From contig DLTS01000047.1 in NCBI GenBank assembly GCA_002501485.1, forward strand, positions 1-31,952: DNA of 31,952 bases, given 5' to 3'. The notes under the pieces are model-generated. The model saw nothing but the letters and a program-made list of their open reading frames with translations. It ran no database searches and was not told the DNA's origin. This DNA is from Acidimicrobiaceae bacterium UBA7830 (GTDB lineage Bacteria; Actinomycetota; Acidimicrobiia; Acidimicrobiales; Ilumatobacteraceae). Positions 6,806 through 13,384 of the stretch are shown here, in pieces (the first letter of the stretch is position 1; the number at the start of each line of letters is the position of its first letter). The position numbers and the translations under genes are program-made.

Positions 6806-8197
6806 TTATCGTCCAACTGTTCCGAGGCGGTTAACGAGCGTGTCAAGCATCTGATCGATTGCACTCACTACTCGCGCTGATGCTTCATAGGCACGTTGCG
6901 TAGCAACAAGGTCGACCATTTCTTCGTCAAGCGATACCGATCGAGCTGCCAGTCGAGCTTCATCTACTTTGGCTGCCGCTTCACTTTGAGCGCTTGATCG
7001 CCGCTGAAGCGAACTAGTGGCAAGACCGAGCGACACTGAAAATGATTCGTAAAGACTGTCGGCGCCGGTCGCTGAGTTTCGAAGTTCTGCAATACCGAGC
7101 GCGATTTCACCGTCACGGATACCGGAGCCCGGTGACGCTGCAGCGACCGCTCGGGGGTCAGCGAGGATCGCCGCGTCAACGCTGATCGTTGCAGCTGATG
7201 TTCCCGAAAAGAAGGCTCCGCCTACGTTGCCGTCAAGATCTTCACCAGTGGCGTGCAGTGCGTTGACGTCTGAAATGAGTTGAGCGGCTACACCGTCGAG
7301 AGTTGACAGCGCCGACGGGATCGCCGAATTGACGTTCGAAACATGTCCGGCGAGTTCTCCGCCGAGTGAGGTCATGCGCACCGAGCCGCCGATCATGATG
7401 TCGGTTCGTTGCAAGCCAACCGGTGTGAGGCCAGGGTCAGCGGTCTCGGTGACAGAAAGTTCGAAGGTTCGTGAGCCTTGCACGATTGATGAGTTTCCGA
7501 CATATACGTCGATGGTTCCGTTGTCTCGTTGTGAGACTCGTGCGCCGGTGAGTTCAGCAAGGCGGCTTACCGCTGCATCCCGCTGGTCAAGGAGGTCATT
7601 GGTGTTGGTGCCGCCAGATGAGGTTGCGACGGCATGGTTGATCGCAGCGATTTCTTCGGCGAGCGAGTTCACAGTTGCGACGGTGGCTTCAATAGTTTGT
7701 CGGGCGGCGGTGTGGAGCGCCCTAAATCCGGAGTCTGCTTCTCCGAGTCGTTCAGTGAGGATGGTGGCCGAGTTAACGAGTGCGACTCGTTGCGGTAGTT
7801 GATCTGGGAAGTTCGCAACGTCGTCGAACGCTGCCCATAGGTCGTCGAATGCTGCAGCGACACCTGAGTCAGATGGTTCTGCGAGTACTCCTTCGAGGTC
7901 GAGGTGCGATGCATAGGAGCTTTGGAGTTCTGCTGCGTTCGCTGAGCTCGCGAGTGATCGCACTTCGAGGAATGCGTCTCGTGAACGGCTGATGCCATCA
8001 ATGGTGACGCCGCCCAGCGATGATGATGATCCCGACCAGATGCCGATCGCCGAACCTGAGTTTGCGGTCAAGTCGACACGTTGACGTGAATAACCCTCGG
8101 TGTTGGCGTTGGCAACGTTGTGACTGATGACGTCGAGGCGTCGCCGATGAGCAAGGAGCCCTGAAACTGCGCTTGAAAGACCTTCAACTGACATCAA
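6806..8197 (-). CDS. flgK: Flagellar hook-associated protein FlgK (HAP1)
   Basis: This 463-aa junction protein sits between the hook and FlgL. The N-terminus has the rod/hook signature (SAVSGLLAHRRRLDVISHNVANANTEGYSRQRVDL, residues about 9-43). The C-terminus has VSLDEEMVDLVATQRAYEASARVVSAIDQMLDTLVNRLG, the standard FlgK ending. The middle is helical and Ala/Asp/Ser-rich. The length is a little shorter than enteric FlgK (about 550) but typical of Gram-positives. The start overlaps the flgN-like stop by four bases (ATGA). Confidence 0.95.
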   Translation of the reverse strand: MMSVEGLSSAVSGLLAHRRRLDVISHNVANANTEGYSRQRVDLTANSGSAIGIWSGSSSSLGGVTIDGISRSRDAFLEVRSLASSANAAELQSSYASHLDLEGVLAEPSDSGVAAAFDDLWAAFDDVANFPDQLPQRVALVNSATILTERLGEADSGFRALHTAARQTIEATVATVNSLAEEIAAINHAVATSSGGTNTNDLLDQRDAAVSRLAELTGARVSQRDNGTIDVYVGNSSIVQGSRTFELSVTETADPGLTPVGLQRTDIMIGGSVRMTSLGGELAGHVSNVNSAIPSALSTLDGVAAQLISDVNALHATGEDLDGNVGGAFFSGTSAATISVDAAILADPRAVAAASPGSGIRDGEIALGIAELRNSATGADSLYESFSVSLGLATSSLQRRSSAQSEAAAKVDEARLAARSVSLDEEMVDLVATQRAYEASARVVSAIDQMLDTLVNRLGTVGR

Positions 8198-8691
8198 GCA
8201 ACTCCTTTGGTGCCTGCCGCGCTTTGCGACCCTGCCCGTCTGCCATCCCTTCCGTAGGTGCCGCCTGTTTCTTGGCTCTGTCCGAGAACGGCGAGAACCT
8301 GCGCTGAGTCGCTGGCGACAAGTCGAGCTGCTTGTGTGAGATCTGCGATCTGCTCGTCATAGAGCGAGATGTGATCTTGAAGGATCGTTTGTTCCATGTC
8401 GGGAAGCAGTGCGGCGAACTCGACGAGTGACATGTTGGGGTCGACTTCCGGGAAGTGTTCGCTGGCTTGCGACATCGCGTGGAAGACCTGCATCTGGGCT
8501 CCGACGAGTCGCTCCTCTGTGGAGATCATTTGACGGGTGGCGGTTTCGACGTCGTTGAAACGAGCTGAAAGTGATGCTGAGTGTTGTGCGCGCATGTGGT
8601 AGGCGAGTTCTGCCATGAGGGCGCGATGCTCCCAGAGTGACTCGCACAATGCTGAAAACACCTCGTCTCGGGTGTGTTGAAAATTTTTCAT
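8194..8691 (-). CDS. flgN: FlgN-like export chaperone
   Basis: A 165-aa, almost fully helical, acidic protein directly upstream of flgK. The reading frame runs further upstream inside fliA, but that part is the other frame of fliA. I start it at the ATG at 8689-8691, giving a typical FlgN length (about 140-165). Visible helices are DEVFSALCESLWEHRALMAELAYHMRAQ, TATRQMISTEERLVGAQM and LPDMEQTILQDHISLYDEQIADLTQAARLVASDSAQVLAVLGQ. FlgN binds FlgK and FlgL before export. The identification rests on size, helix pattern and the flgN-flgK-flgL order; sequence similarity in this family is low. Its ribosome site is weak. Confidence 0.75.
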   Translation of the reverse strand: MKNFQHTRDEVFSALCESLWEHRALMAELAYHMRAQHSASLSARFNDVETATRQMISTEERLVGAQMQVFHAMSQASEHFPEVDPNMSLVEFAALLPDMEQTILQDHISLYDEQIADLTQAARLVASDSAQVLAVLGQSQETGGTYGRDGRRAGSQSAAGTKGVA

Positions 8692-8770
8692 CGTGCTGAA
8701 GTAATCGTCAGTTTCTATCGATTTTCCACATTCGCACCAGAAATCTTCGTCAACCGGTGAGTGACAGAGG

Positions 8771-9580
8771 TCATGAAGCTGCTCGGACTGCCATTGCGTC
8801 AGCGAACTGCTGTTGAGCTGCCTGATGCCGGGTGCGTGGTTCGGTCCGTGCGGTGAACTGTGCCTGGATACCTTCGCCGAGTTTTTCGATTGCAGACTGC
8901 TTGATTTTTGACACTCGGGACATACCAACGCCCATTTCGTCTGCAATCTCGGAAAGGCCGATTTCTTCGATGTAGTAGCGAGTGATGACATGGCGTTGCT
9001 TGTCAGACAGCAGTTCGATGCCGGCGACGAGGAGTCGGCGAAGTTCTTCAAATTCGGCCTTGTCGGATGGTGAAATGTCGTTTGATTCGATTGATTCGCT
9101 CATTGGTGATCCTCCGTCGTCAAATGTTCGGTCGAGTGAGGTGGTGCGGGCTCGGGCCAGATCACGACGAATGGCTCGAAGTTGATCAACTTGAAGGTGG
9201 AGTTCTTGTGCGACGGTTGCATCTGAGTTGTCGCCCTCGATGGCGAAGCGGTCTTCAACAGCGGAAATCTGCTTTTCAACGGCCCTTAGTTGGCGTGGCA
9301 TCCATGAGTCAGCTCGGACGTAGTCAAGGATTGCTCCCTCGATTCGGCGCCCAGCGAATGAGGCGAAGCTTGCGCCAGTTGTGGCGTCGAAACGCTGGGC
9401 TGCTTCGACAAGGCCCATCATTCCTGCCTGAACGAGGTCGTCTCGTTCGACGAATGACGGGAAGCCTTTTGCAACACGGTTCACGATGTGGTGCACAAGT
9501 GCCATGTGGTCAACCGGATTGATTGCTGAATCTGTTGAGTCATTGTTACGAAGTGGGCGGCGGGTTGTTGTGGTGTTCAT
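8771..9580 (-). CDS. fliA: Flagellar sigma factor FliA (sigma-28)
   Basis: This 269-aa group 3 sigma factor directs RNA polymerase to late flagellar promoters. Region 2 is clear (VERDDLVQAGMMGLVEAAQRFDATTGASFASFAGRRIEGAILDYVRADSWMPRQLR, residues about 43-98). Region 3 is QISAVEDRFAIEGDNSDATVAQELHLQVDQLRAI. Region 4 is the helix-turn-helix LLSDKQRHVITRYYIEEIGLSEIADEMGVGMSRVSKIKQSAIEKL. A 30-residue basic/Gln-rich tail follows. The start overlaps the csrA stop as ATGA. No flgM anti-sigma gene is recognisable in the window. Confidence 0.93.
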   Translation of the reverse strand: MNTTTTRRPLRNNDSTDSAINPVDHMALVHHIVNRVAKGFPSFVERDDLVQAGMMGLVEAAQRFDATTGASFASFAGRRIEGAILDYVRADSWMPRQLRAVEKQISAVEDRFAIEGDNSDATVAQELHLQVDQLRAIRRDLARARTTSLDRTFDDGGSPMSESIESNDISPSDKAEFEELRRLLVAGIELLSDKQRHVITRYYIEEIGLSEIADEMGVGMSRVSKIKQSAIEKLGEGIQAQFTARTEPRTRHQAAQQQFADAMAVRAAS

Positions 9581-9810
9581 GATGTTGCCTCCAAGGCGGG
9601 GAATGCGATGTTGTCGAGTGATGCGGTGCGGACCGCTGAGTTTTGGTTTTTGGATGAGATCTGCTCAGCGATTTCGCTTCGCAGAATGCGGACTGATCGA
9701 GGTGCGGAGAAACCGAGCTTGACGGTGTCGCCCTTGATCTCGAGGACGACTACTTCGATGTCGTCGCCGATTTGCACGCCAGCGTTTGATGAGCGTGTAA
9801 GAACCAGCAT
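9577..9810 (-). CDS. csrA: RNA-binding translational regulator CsrA
   Basis: This 77-aa protein matches CsrA closely: MLVLTRSSNAGVQIGDDIEV, VVLEIKGDTVKLGFSAPRSV, and RILRSEIAEQI. The homodimer binds GGA motifs in mRNA leaders; in Bacillus it represses flagellin translation. The core ends near residue 51, followed by a longer-than-usual tail of about 26 residues rich in Ser/Ala/Asn. It sits directly after fliW (TGATG) and before fliA (ATGA). FliW is the known antagonist of CsrA, so a FliW-CsrA-flagellin partner switch is expected. A GGA-in-loop hairpin covers the flagellin ribosome site. Confidence 0.94.
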   Translation of the reverse strand: MLVLTRSSNAGVQIGDDIEVVVLEIKGDTVKLGFSAPRSVRILRSEIAEQISSKNQNSAVRTASLDNIAFPALEATS

Positions 9811-10208
9811 CAGTTGTCTCCGTTCAGAGGTGCAGCTGTTGACAGGTCGGTGTCTTGGACAACTTGTGCGATGGTGTTTGCGATCAAGTTGACGACGAGT
9901 GGGCCGGCGAGATTCACTGTGAATCCGTCGGCGACATTGACGATGCCGAGGATGAGCAGATCGTCGATGTCTTGTGCGTTGAGGTCTGCTGCGATGTCGT
10001 CTGGAATGTCGAGGCTGAGGCCGGTGAACGCTGCAGCTAAGTCGACGACGATGAACGACGGGAAGTCCGCATCAGCGACGGACAGTGTGAACCACGGGTA
10101 GTCGGCGTCGTGCTGAGCGAGTTCGAATGTGTCGTCGTTGAATCCGAGAAGTGGTCGAACGAATTGAACCGTTGTGGTTTCGAACTTTACTTTTGTTGAG
10201 CGACTCAT
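9810..10208 (-). CDS. fliW: Flagellar assembly factor FliW
   Basis: This 132-aa protein follows the FliW pattern: PLLGFNDDTFELAQ (family form 'PlLGFpe...'), then YPWFTLSVADADFPSFIVVD (family 'pf.wLqs.ddp.laFvv.dp'), and VNLAGPLVVNLIANTIAQVV near the C-terminus (family 'vNL.aPivin..t..g.Qvv'). FliW binds CsrA allosterically and is titrated by flagellin. Its stop overlaps the csrA ATG (TGATG) and its ATG overlaps the stop of a 30-aa ORF (ATGA), which indicates one coupled operon. Confidence 0.92.
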   Translation of the reverse strand: MSRSTKVKFETTTVQFVRPLLGFNDDTFELAQHDADYPWFTLSVADADFPSFIVVDLAAAFTGLSLDIPDDIAADLNAQDIDDLLILGIVNVADGFTVNLAGPLVVNLIANTIAQVVQDTDLSTAAPLNGDN

Positions 10209-10297
10209 GACTGAGCCTGCTCGTAGCTCGTCAATTGCAAGCTGATATTCGAGTTATCCTTGGCTCGAAGCTTGAGTTCCTGGCCGGTGTTGTTCAT
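10205..10297 (-). CDS. 30-aa small protein heading the fliW-csrA-fliA operon
   Basis: A 30-codon ORF starts at ATG 10295-10297, preceded by a strong GAGGGAG ribosome site six bases upstream. Its TGA overlaps the fliW ATG as ATGA. The peptide starts MNNTGQELKLRAKDN, is polar, has no membrane segment and resembles nothing I know. The good ribosome site, with the overlap, is strong evidence of translation. It could be a coupled leader peptide for fliW or a functional micro-protein acting on FliW, CsrA or FliA. It is far too short and unlike FlgM to be the anti-sigma factor by sequence. Confidence 0.65.
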   Translation of the reverse strand: MNNTGQELKLRAKDNSNISLQLTSYEQAQS

Positions 10298-10344
10298 GTG
10301 ATACTCCCTCTGTGTTTCCCCGGTGTTCCGAGGTGTTGAAGAGC
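10298..10344 (-). promoter_or_regulatory. Leader of the fliW operon with three spaced GGA motifs
   Basis: The predicted untranslated leader contains GGA at 10327-10329, 10317-10319 and 10305-10307. These are 10 and 12 bases apart, and the last is in the Shine-Dalgarno sequence. Several GGAs ending at the ribosome site are what a CsrA-repressed mRNA looks like, so CsrA may feed back on its own operon. A short stem, CGG-AACA-CCG, lies next to the first GGA. The number of sites is seen; the binding is inferred. Confidence 0.35.
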
Positions 10345-10373
10345 AGTATCTGGACTCAAAAAGCCGTTGTAAA
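10345..10373 (-). promoter_or_regulatory. Candidate housekeeping promoter of the fliW operon
   Basis: On the minus strand TTTACA (10368-10373; five of six to TTGACA), a 17-base spacer and GATACT (10345-10350; four of six to TATAAT) form a sigma-70-type promoter. The predicted start point is near 10338, giving a leader of about 40 bases before the 30-aa ORF. A housekeeping promoter would allow fliA expression ahead of sigma-28 genes. No sigma-28 consensus was found here. Confidence 0.4.
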
Positions 10374-10587
10374 GCCAAAAAGGGCAGTTAGTTACAAACC
10401 ACTTTTGAGGTAATTACATATGTCATTACATGGCAAATACGGACGTAGTTTTTTGTGACATTTGTATGGTCGGTGAGTGACTTTTGCACTCACACCCGCG
10501 CACCCGGTTTTCGGCTCCGTTGACGTCATTCGACAGCTGAAAACTGTGACCAGATTGAGCAACAGCCCTAGGAAAGCAATGATTTCG
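10374..10587. other. Intergenic region between the soluble kinase and the fliW operon
   Basis: The stretch holds no gene. It contains GACATTTGTA (10457-10466), one base from the GACATTTGTC sites near 13250-13327. It also contains a 7-bp perfect inverted repeat GTGAGTG/CACTCAC (10473-10493) without a U-tract, and an eight-base palindrome TGACGTCA at 10521-10528. It is A/T-rich between about 10370 and 10460. It probably acts as the upstream control region of the fliW operon. Confidence 0.5.
10457..10466. promoter_or_regulatory. GACATTTGTC-like site upstream of the fliW operon
   Basis: GACATTTGTA differs by one base from the exact GACATTTGTC elements between the response regulator and fliM. It sits about 84 bases upstream of the predicted fliW-operon -35, which would suit an activator or a silencer. 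Its role as an operator is inferred from recurrence only. Confidence 0.35.
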
Positions 10588-12543
10588 TTAGATCATTTCG
10601 ATGCTGAACGGTGCAGCGCCCTCGACACGCACTCCGCTACTTGTTGAGTGCATTTCAAGGTGGCCACCGAGCGAGGCCATTCGTGCCTTCATGTTCAATG
10701 TTCCACTTGAACGCGAATTCCGTGGATCTACACCATTTCCATCATCGACAATGCTGAACTGCAAATGGTCTTTTAGGACCAAAATGTCAACCTTTATTTT
10801 TGTACCACCAGAATGTTTCACCGCGTTTGCGAGGGCTTCTCGTGTTACCGACACAACATTGTCAACCACGATTGAGGGCAGCCGGTCCAGCACGGTTTCA
10901 TCGACAACCGAGAACTCTTCAAGTTCAACCTTGAATCCCTGAACACCGTCCCATCCGACACAGAGATCTCTCAACGTTTCAAGCAACGGATCGCCGTCTC
11001 GTTCTTTTGAATCGCTGATGATCGCCCGAATGTCGGTTGAAATTTTCCCGAGAGCATTTCGAACACTTCTCAGATGAGACGATTCCGTCTCGCCCACTGC
11101 GGCTTCTTCCCGAGAAAGTGTCATTGACGCAACGAAGAGCTCCTGAAGGATGTTGTCATGGAGTTCTCGAACAATGCGGTCATGCTCACCTTTACGGATA
11201 CTTCTTTCCTGAGCTTCAAACGCAATCTCGAGAGCTGCTTGACGTTGCGCTTCCATATCTGACCCGAGTTGCACTTTGAGGTCCACATCGTCGCCCCATT
11301 CCATCAGGAATCCATCATCGGTTCGGGAAAAGATTGTCTCAATTTCGAGTGCTGACTCTCGGACATAGTCATCCCTATACGTCCCAGTATCCGCATCGTT
11401 GGGATTGAAGCGGAAAAATTGCGTTGACTCACCTAGAGTCCAGGCGCGCTTGAGGAATGGGAGAAGGTCTTCGGCGAAACGAACTCTTGACTCTGACCCA
11501 GTTGTTCCTTGAGGCAAGTCAGATTTACGATAACTCTGCCATGCTCGGTTCGCCCAGAGCAACGAAATGTCTGACAGCTGCCCTTCCTCGTCGAGTATTA
11601 CACGGTGAGCAGCGATCGGACGAGAAAGGTTCTCTACTGCGGCTTGAACTGCCATCGACCGTGTATGCGCGAATTCTGGTAGCTGATTAACGGCGATCGG
11701 CCCTGCAGGCCGGTACACCCAGATCCCGGCATACTCCTCGCTGCCGATATGGCGAATGTAGTAGTCACGCAAAAATGCATTCCCGTTGAGATAAAAGGGA
11801 TCGCCGTGGACATCATTTCCGCCAGAGTAAATTTCGGTTGTTCGCCTGTCGAAGAATTCCCAATCCTCATTAGGAAAAATGCGATGAACATGATCTCGCA
11901 CATCTGTGAGCTCAAGATCTCTTTGCGGTTGCATGTTTCCAAACGTGGGCGCTATTCCGCTGAATCCAGCCATAAACATGTCGGCAAATGCCTGATTCAT
12001 TTGAATAATTCTTGACGGAAGTTTTCCGTCTTCAAGGTCGACAACGAGTACCGGACCAGCGGCCTCAGCGACCACTGCCATCAGAGTTTGATCTCGGGCA
12101 GTTTCAATGATCAGTTCATTAGGGAGGCGCCGCCACTCGACCTCTTTCATCAAACCGCCTACAACCCTGCTGTCGCCGGAACCAGAATTCCAGACCTGAG
12201 TTGCGGAACCATGGGCGTGCGCCTGCTGCAGTATTAGTCTGAGATTCTCCCAGTTCGAGTAGGCATCGCTTGCACGTGACCCCGACCTGACCGGGCGTGC
12301 TCTTGTTGCCTGCCATTCATCATTCGTTGCAAGAATCTCGGCATCAGCGAGAGATCCGTCGTCGCTTAAAATTGGGCGAAGTAGCGCTGAACCACTTCGA
12401 GATCCCGTGTACAGCATTGAGAAGATGCGTAGGGATTCCTCAATTCCCAATCCGGCGAATTGTTCTCCAGAAAACGTGGCAGCTCCGACCACTCCCTGAG
12501 GCACTGAATCTTGACGATCTGGGCGTGTGTCGGCGTCTTTCAT
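10588..12543 (-). CDS. Soluble NarL/DesK-type sensor histidine kinase with repeated PAS-like modules
   Basis: A 651-aa kinase with no membrane segment, so it should sense a cytoplasmic signal. The start is the ATG at 12543: it has a GAGG ribosome site, and overlaps the upstream regulator's stop (TGATG); an upstream in-frame ATG at 12594 lies within that gene. Domains are: a PAS-like module at about 51-115, a PAS-like region at about 155-285, a third module at about 313-425 ending in MEWGDD (414-419), a HisKA_3 helix with phospho-His462 in RELHDNILQELF, and a HATPase_c domain with N-box REALANAVKHS, D-box DDGNGV and a G-rich GTLNMKARM. The third module recurs in the kinase at 26389. Its likely partner is the regulator just upstream. 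Confidence 0.9.
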   Translation of the reverse strand: MKDADTRPDRQDSVPQGVVGAATFSGEQFAGLGIEESLRIFSMLYTGSRSGSALLRPILSDDGSLADAEILATNDEWQATRARPVRSGSRASDAYSNWENLRLILQQAHAHGSATQVWNSGSGDSRVVGGLMKEVEWRRLPNELIIETARDQTLMAVVAEAAGPVLVVDLEDGKLPSRIIQMNQAFADMFMAGFSGIAPTFGNMQPQRDLELTDVRDHVHRIFPNEDWEFFDRRTTEIYSGGNDVHGDPFYLNGNAFLRDYYIRHIGSEEYAGIWVYRPAGPIAVNQLPEFAHTRSMAVQAAVENLSRPIAAHRVILDEEGQLSDISLLWANRAWQSYRKSDLPQGTTGSESRVRFAEDLLPFLKRAWTLGESTQFFRFNPNDADTGTYRDDYVRESALEIETIFSRTDDGFLMEWGDDVDLKVQLGSDMEAQRQAALEIAFEAQERSIRKGEHDRIVRELHDNILQELFVASMTLSREEAAVGETESSHLRSVRNALGKISTDIRAIISDSKERDGDPLLETLRDLCVGWDGVQGFKVELEEFSVVDETVLDRLPSIVVDNVVSVTREALANAVKHSGGTKIKVDILVLKDHLQFSIVDDGNGVDPRNSRSSGTLNMKARMASLGGHLEMHSTSSGVRVEGAAPFSIEMI

Positions 12544-13205
12544 CAGCCCTCGTTGGATGGGGTATGGCCTGGGCTCGATGCCCGTTGACGCCACACCCGG
12601 GAAGCGAGCTGAGTTCTCGATTCAACATCAAGTTTCCGATATATCGAGGTCAGATGATTTCGAATCGTCGAACTCGCAATGTTGAGTTCTTCTGCGATTG
12701 CTGTATCTGAGTGGCCATCGGCGACGAGCTGAGCGATTGCATTTTCCCGCTCGGTGAACTCAGCGGGGTTATAACCACCCTCACTTTGAATGTTGCGCGC
12801 TGCTTCACGAGCAACGGAAAGGGTGAGCGACGAAAAACCTTTTGAGGCAGCGTCGATCGCTGCAGCGAGTGGCTCAATATCAAGAGACTTTTCGAGAAAC
12901 GCATTAACGGCACCGGTGTCAAAGGCAGCCAAAATCGACTGAGGGGACGAAAAGGAGGTGAGAACGACGCACGGAATGTCCTTCTCTTCTCTCGATACAT
13001 ACTCTGCATATTGCAATCCAGATTCGTCTTGCAACCGGAGATCAATGACTGCAACCGTTGGCGATTTCTCCGCAGTGATCGAAATGGCTTCGGCAACCGT
13101 AGAAGCTTCCCAAACTTCACAGTCAGGGAACGTCTCCTCGAGGCTCACTCGAATGCCAGACCGAACTAAGGGGTGGTCATCGAGGATCAAAATCTTGTGC
13201 TGCAT
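12543..13205 (-). CDS. NarL/FixJ-family response regulator (RR1)
   Basis: A 220-aa DNA-binding regulator. The receiver domain spans about 4-120: acidic pocket DDH, phospho-acceptor Asp55 in VIDLRL, Thr in VVLTS, and Lys in FLEKS. A LuxR-type helix-turn-helix follows (FTERENAIAQLVADGHSDTAIAEELNIASSTIRNHLTSIYRKL). I start at ATG 13205 because GGAGG lies seven bases upstream; longer forms lack a ribosome site and would run through a GACATTTGTC site. Its stop overlaps the kinase start (TGATG), so the pair forms a two-component operon. It shares the unusual TGAVNAF segment with the regulators at 20863 and 21691. Confidence 0.93.
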   Translation of the reverse strand: MQHKILILDDHPLVRSGIRVSLEETFPDCEVWEASTVAEAISITAEKSPTVAVIDLRLQDESGLQYAEYVSREEKDIPCVVLTSFSSPQSILAAFDTGAVNAFLEKSLDIEPLAAAIDAASKGFSSLTLSVAREAARNIQSEGGYNPAEFTERENAIAQLVADGHSDTAIAEELNIASSTIRNHLTSIYRKLDVESRTQLASRVWRQRASSPGHTPSNEG

Positions 13206-13246
13206 GGCGACCTCCGCCGTGATCGTAGATGATTTCATGTTATTTC

Positions 13247-13256
13247 GACATTTGTC
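13247..13256. promoter_or_regulatory. GACATTTGTC element, RR1-proximal
   Basis: An exact GACA-TT-TGTC dyad 42 bases upstream of the chosen RR1 start. The outer four bases are inverted repeats, as expected for a dimeric LuxR-type regulator. Position suggests autoregulation of the two-component operon. Recurrence in the same intergenic region supports a functional site; the binding protein is inferred. Confidence 0.45.
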
Positions 13257-13317
13257 TTCGTGTTGTGGATAGCACTTTCGACTTCCACCGTCGGCCAATT
13301 TTGACCACCCAACACAC

Positions 13318-13327
13318 GACATTTGTC
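13318..13327. promoter_or_regulatory. GACATTTGTC element, fliM-proximal
   Basis: A second exact copy, 58 bases upstream of the fliM GTG and about 113 bases upstream of RR1. The extended context GACATTTGTCACTCAATTACCTC shares pieces with the fliW-side region (GTGACATTTGT, and GAGGTAATTAC at about 10408). Placement fits activation or repression of the flagellar switch/export operon. Confidence 0.45.
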
Positions 13328-13384
13328 ACTCAATTACCTCGATCCAGATTAGGGCTCCATTAATGAACCGCTGTTCAGAGATCG

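Larger units (their letters stand above)
13206..13384. promoter_or_regulatory. Divergent control region between RR1 and fliM
   Basis: This 179-base region separates the minus-strand two-component operon from the plus-strand fliM-flhA operon. It contains two exact GACATTTGTC elements, 71 bases apart. A near copy, GACATTCGTA, starts at 13387 inside the fliM start region. Promoters must lie here for both directions, but I could not find a persuasive -35/-10 pair; CATTAATG at about 13359 is the best AT-rich -10-like patch for fliM. Confidence 0.6.

Noticed and set aside
8692..9051. N-terminal extension of the FlgN-like frame to 285 aa
   Set aside because: Most of it is the shadow frame of fliA, and the remainder lacks a usable start codon; the ATG at 8691 gives the expected family length.
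10473..10493. GTGAGTG/CACTCAC hairpin as terminator of the soluble kinase gene
   Set aside because: There is no U-tract on either strand and it lies about 95 bases beyond the stop, so it is kept only as an inverted repeat.
10521..10528. TGACGTCA palindrome as an operator
   Set aside because: A single eight-base palindrome in 32 kb is expected by chance and I did not find other intergenic copies.
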